5,859 nucleotides of DNA from DAOMOP01 sp035444405 (lineage in GTDB: Bacteria; Pseudomonadota; Gammaproteobacteria; Burkholderiales; Rhodocyclaceae), in NCBI GenBank assembly GCA_035444405.1, contig DAOMOP010000230.1:1-5859 (forward strand), read 5' to 3'. The notes beneath the pieces were generated by a model. The model did no database searches and was not told the DNA's origin. It saw only the letters and a list, made by a program, of their open reading frames with translations. Positions 4,604-5,859 of the stretch are shown one piece after another (positions within the stretch are counted from its first letter, which is position 1; every line of letters starts with the position of its first letter). A program made the translations under genes and the position numbers.

Positions 4604-5859
4604 ATGAACGCGATCTTTCTCGGAATCGTTCTCATCGCCTTTGCCGCCGCCGCCTGGCGCGAGTTCGCCCACGTGCCGGCCGACGGCGTGGCTTCGCCGA
4701 TGGAGGCCTTGTCCTCGGGCATGATCACCTCGGCGGGCGGGGCGGTCGAGCTCGCGCTCGGGCTCGTCGGCGTGATGACGCTGTTCCTCGGGCTGATGAA
4801 GGTGGCCGAGGCCGGCGGGCTCCTGACCATCATCGCGAAGCTGATCCGTCCGCTGATGACGCGTCTCTTCCCCGAGGTCCCGCCCGAGCATCCGGCCATG
4901 GGGGCGATGATCCTGAACATGTCGGCCAACGCGCTGGGGCTCGGCAATGCCGCGACGCCGTTCGGCATCCGCGCGATGCAGGAGCTCGACAAGCTCAACA
5001 CGCGCCCGGGCACGGCGACCAACTCGATGGCGCTGTTCCTCGCCATCAACACCTCGAGCATCACGCTGCTGCCCACCGGCGTGATCGCGATCCGCGCCGC
5101 CGCCGGCTCGGCCGACCCGGCCGCGATCCTGCCGACGACGCTGTTCGCGACCGTGTGCGCGACGATCGCGGCGATCGTCGCCGCGTTCGCGTACCGGCGC
5201 TTCTCGCCGCTGCCGCCACCCGACGCGGCCGCCGCCGCGATCGACCGCCCGTGGGTGCGCGACGACCCGGCGCGCGAGGCGCTGGCCCAGGACAGCGGCG
5301 CCTACCCGCTGTGGGTGTCGATGCTCGCGCTCGGCATCATCGTCGCGCTGATTCCGCTGACCATCGTGTGGGGCCGAACGATCTCGCCGTGGATCATTCC
5401 GGTGCTGATGGTCGGCTTTCTGCTGTTCGGCGCGCTGCGCGGCGTGCGCATCTACGAGGTGTTCGTCGACGGCGCGAAGGAGGGCTTCCAGGTCGCGCTG
5501 CGCATCATTCCGTACCTGGTCGCGATCCTCGTCGCGGTCGGCATGTTCCGTGCGAGCGGGGCGATGGAGGTGATGGTCGCGGTGCTCGGCAGCGTCACGT
5601 CGAAGGTCGGCCTGCCCGCCGAGGCGCTGCCGATGGCGCTGCTGCGCCCGCTGTCCGGCTCGGGTGCCTACGGCGTGATGGCGGCGATCATCAACGACCC
5701 GGCGATCGGCCCCGACAGCTACGTCGGCATGCTGGTGACGACGCTGCAGGGCTCGACCGAGACGACCTTCTACGTGCTCGCGGTGTATTTCGGCGCCGTG
5801 CAGATCCGCCGCATGCGCCACACGCTCGCCGCCGCGCTGACCGCCGACGTCGTCGCGGT
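4604..5859 (+). CDS. Fused SpmA/SpmB-type membrane protein with two nucleoside-recognition (Gate) domains (3' end off the window)
   Basis: 418 codons are open from ATG 4604 to the window edge, close to the roughly 410 residues I expect for this fusion, so little should be missing. The SpmA-like half (about 1-200) has a hydrophobic N-terminus, LGLMKVAEAGGLL (62-74), FPEVPPEHPAMG (89-100), NMSANALGLGNAATPFGI (105-122) and FLAINTSSITLLPTGVI (145-161). These align with Bacillus subtilis SpmA. A hydrophilic linker (about 201-235) leads to the SpmB-like half (about 236-412) with GAKEGFQVALRIIPYLVAIL (290-309), LLRPLSGSGAYGVM (346-359) and STETTFYVLAVYFG (384-397). Several transmembrane helices are evident in each half. 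In Bacillus the two are separate proteins affecting spore-core dehydration; elsewhere the role is unknown and the substrate undefined. The start fits SpmA N-termini although no good ribosome site precedes it. An ATG at 4594 is out of frame. Confidence 0.9.
   Translation, partial: MNAIFLGIVLIAFAAAAWREFAHVPADGVASPMEALSSGMITSAGGAVELALGLVGVMTLFLGLMKVAEAGGLLTIIAKLIRPLMTRLFPEVPPEHPAMGAMILNMSANALGLGNAATPFGIRAMQELDKLNTRPGTATNSMALFLAINTSSITLLPTGVIAIRAAAGSADPAAILPTTLFATVCATIAAIVAAFAYRRFSPLPPPDAAAAAIDRPWVRDDPAREALAQDSGAYPLWVSMLALGIIVALIPLTIVWGRTISPWIIPVLMVGFLLFGALRGVRIYEVFVDGAKEGFQVALRIIPYLVAILVAVGMFRASGAMEVMVAVLGSVTSKVGLPAEALPMALLRPLSGSGAYGVMAAIINDPAIGPDSYVGMLVTTLQGSTETTFYVLAVYFGAVQIRRMRHTLAAALTADVVA

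Noticed and set aside
2882..5821. A 979-codon minus-strand open frame running through amn and on, antisense, through the SpmA/SpmB gene
   Set aside because: Only the amn part (2882-4399) resembles a protein. The upstream half is full of His, Arg, Asp and Gln in no recognisable pattern, the typical mirror of a GC-rich gene on the other strand. It is a stop-free artefact, not an amn fusion.
1..5859. Search for CRISPR arrays, tRNA/rRNA genes, insertion sequences, attachment sites, retrons or defence genes
   Set aside because: No spaced direct repeats, terminal inverted repeats, transposase or integrase motifs, reverse transcriptase motifs or recognisable RNA genes were found by reading. Composition is even throughout, with no sign of a transferred island.

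Overview
The window is uniformly GC-rich, with strong G/C preference at third codon positions. It looks like ordinary chromosomal DNA from a high-GC, non-sporulating proteobacterium. The phosphatidylserine decarboxylase type, the fused SpmA/SpmB protein and the first partial gene suggest a betaproteobacterium, perhaps the Rhodocyclales (Azoarcus/Thauera) group. That placement is inference from family resemblance, not a search. No insertion sequence, integrase, phage gene, tRNA, rRNA or CRISPR array was seen.

Layout: (1) 1-112, minus: the first 37 codons of a conserved family whose common database names are unreliable. (2) 113-234: a gap with a GC-rich hairpin and a candidate -10 box for gene 1. 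(3) 235-1593, minus: a membrane-anchored diguanylate cyclase with GGEEF active site and RETD inhibitory site. (4) 1594-1987: a roughly 390-bp divergent intergenic region, holding an operator-like element around 1709-1728 and a sigma70-type promoter at 1926-1954 for the next gene. (5) 1988-2845, plus: phosphatidylserine decarboxylase proenzyme (psd), best read with a GTG start. (6) 2882-4399, minus: AMP nucleosidase (amn), convergent with psd across a 36-bp gap. (7) 4400-4603: a divergent intergenic region with a 12-bp tandem GC repeat. (8) 4604 to the window end, plus: a fused SpmA/SpmB-type membrane protein, 418 codons visible and probably nearly complete.

The genes do not form one pathway. 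They cover c-di-GMP signalling, phosphatidylethanolamine synthesis, AMP breakdown and a membrane protein of unknown substrate. The one suggestive pairing is amn divergent from an SpmA/SpmB protein, a family annotated with the nucleoside-recognition 'Gate' domain; a functional link is speculative. I found no convincing evidence of a new multi-gene system. The best leads are the operator-like element, the start and promoter correction for psd, and the SpmA/SpmB fusion in a probable non-sporulator.
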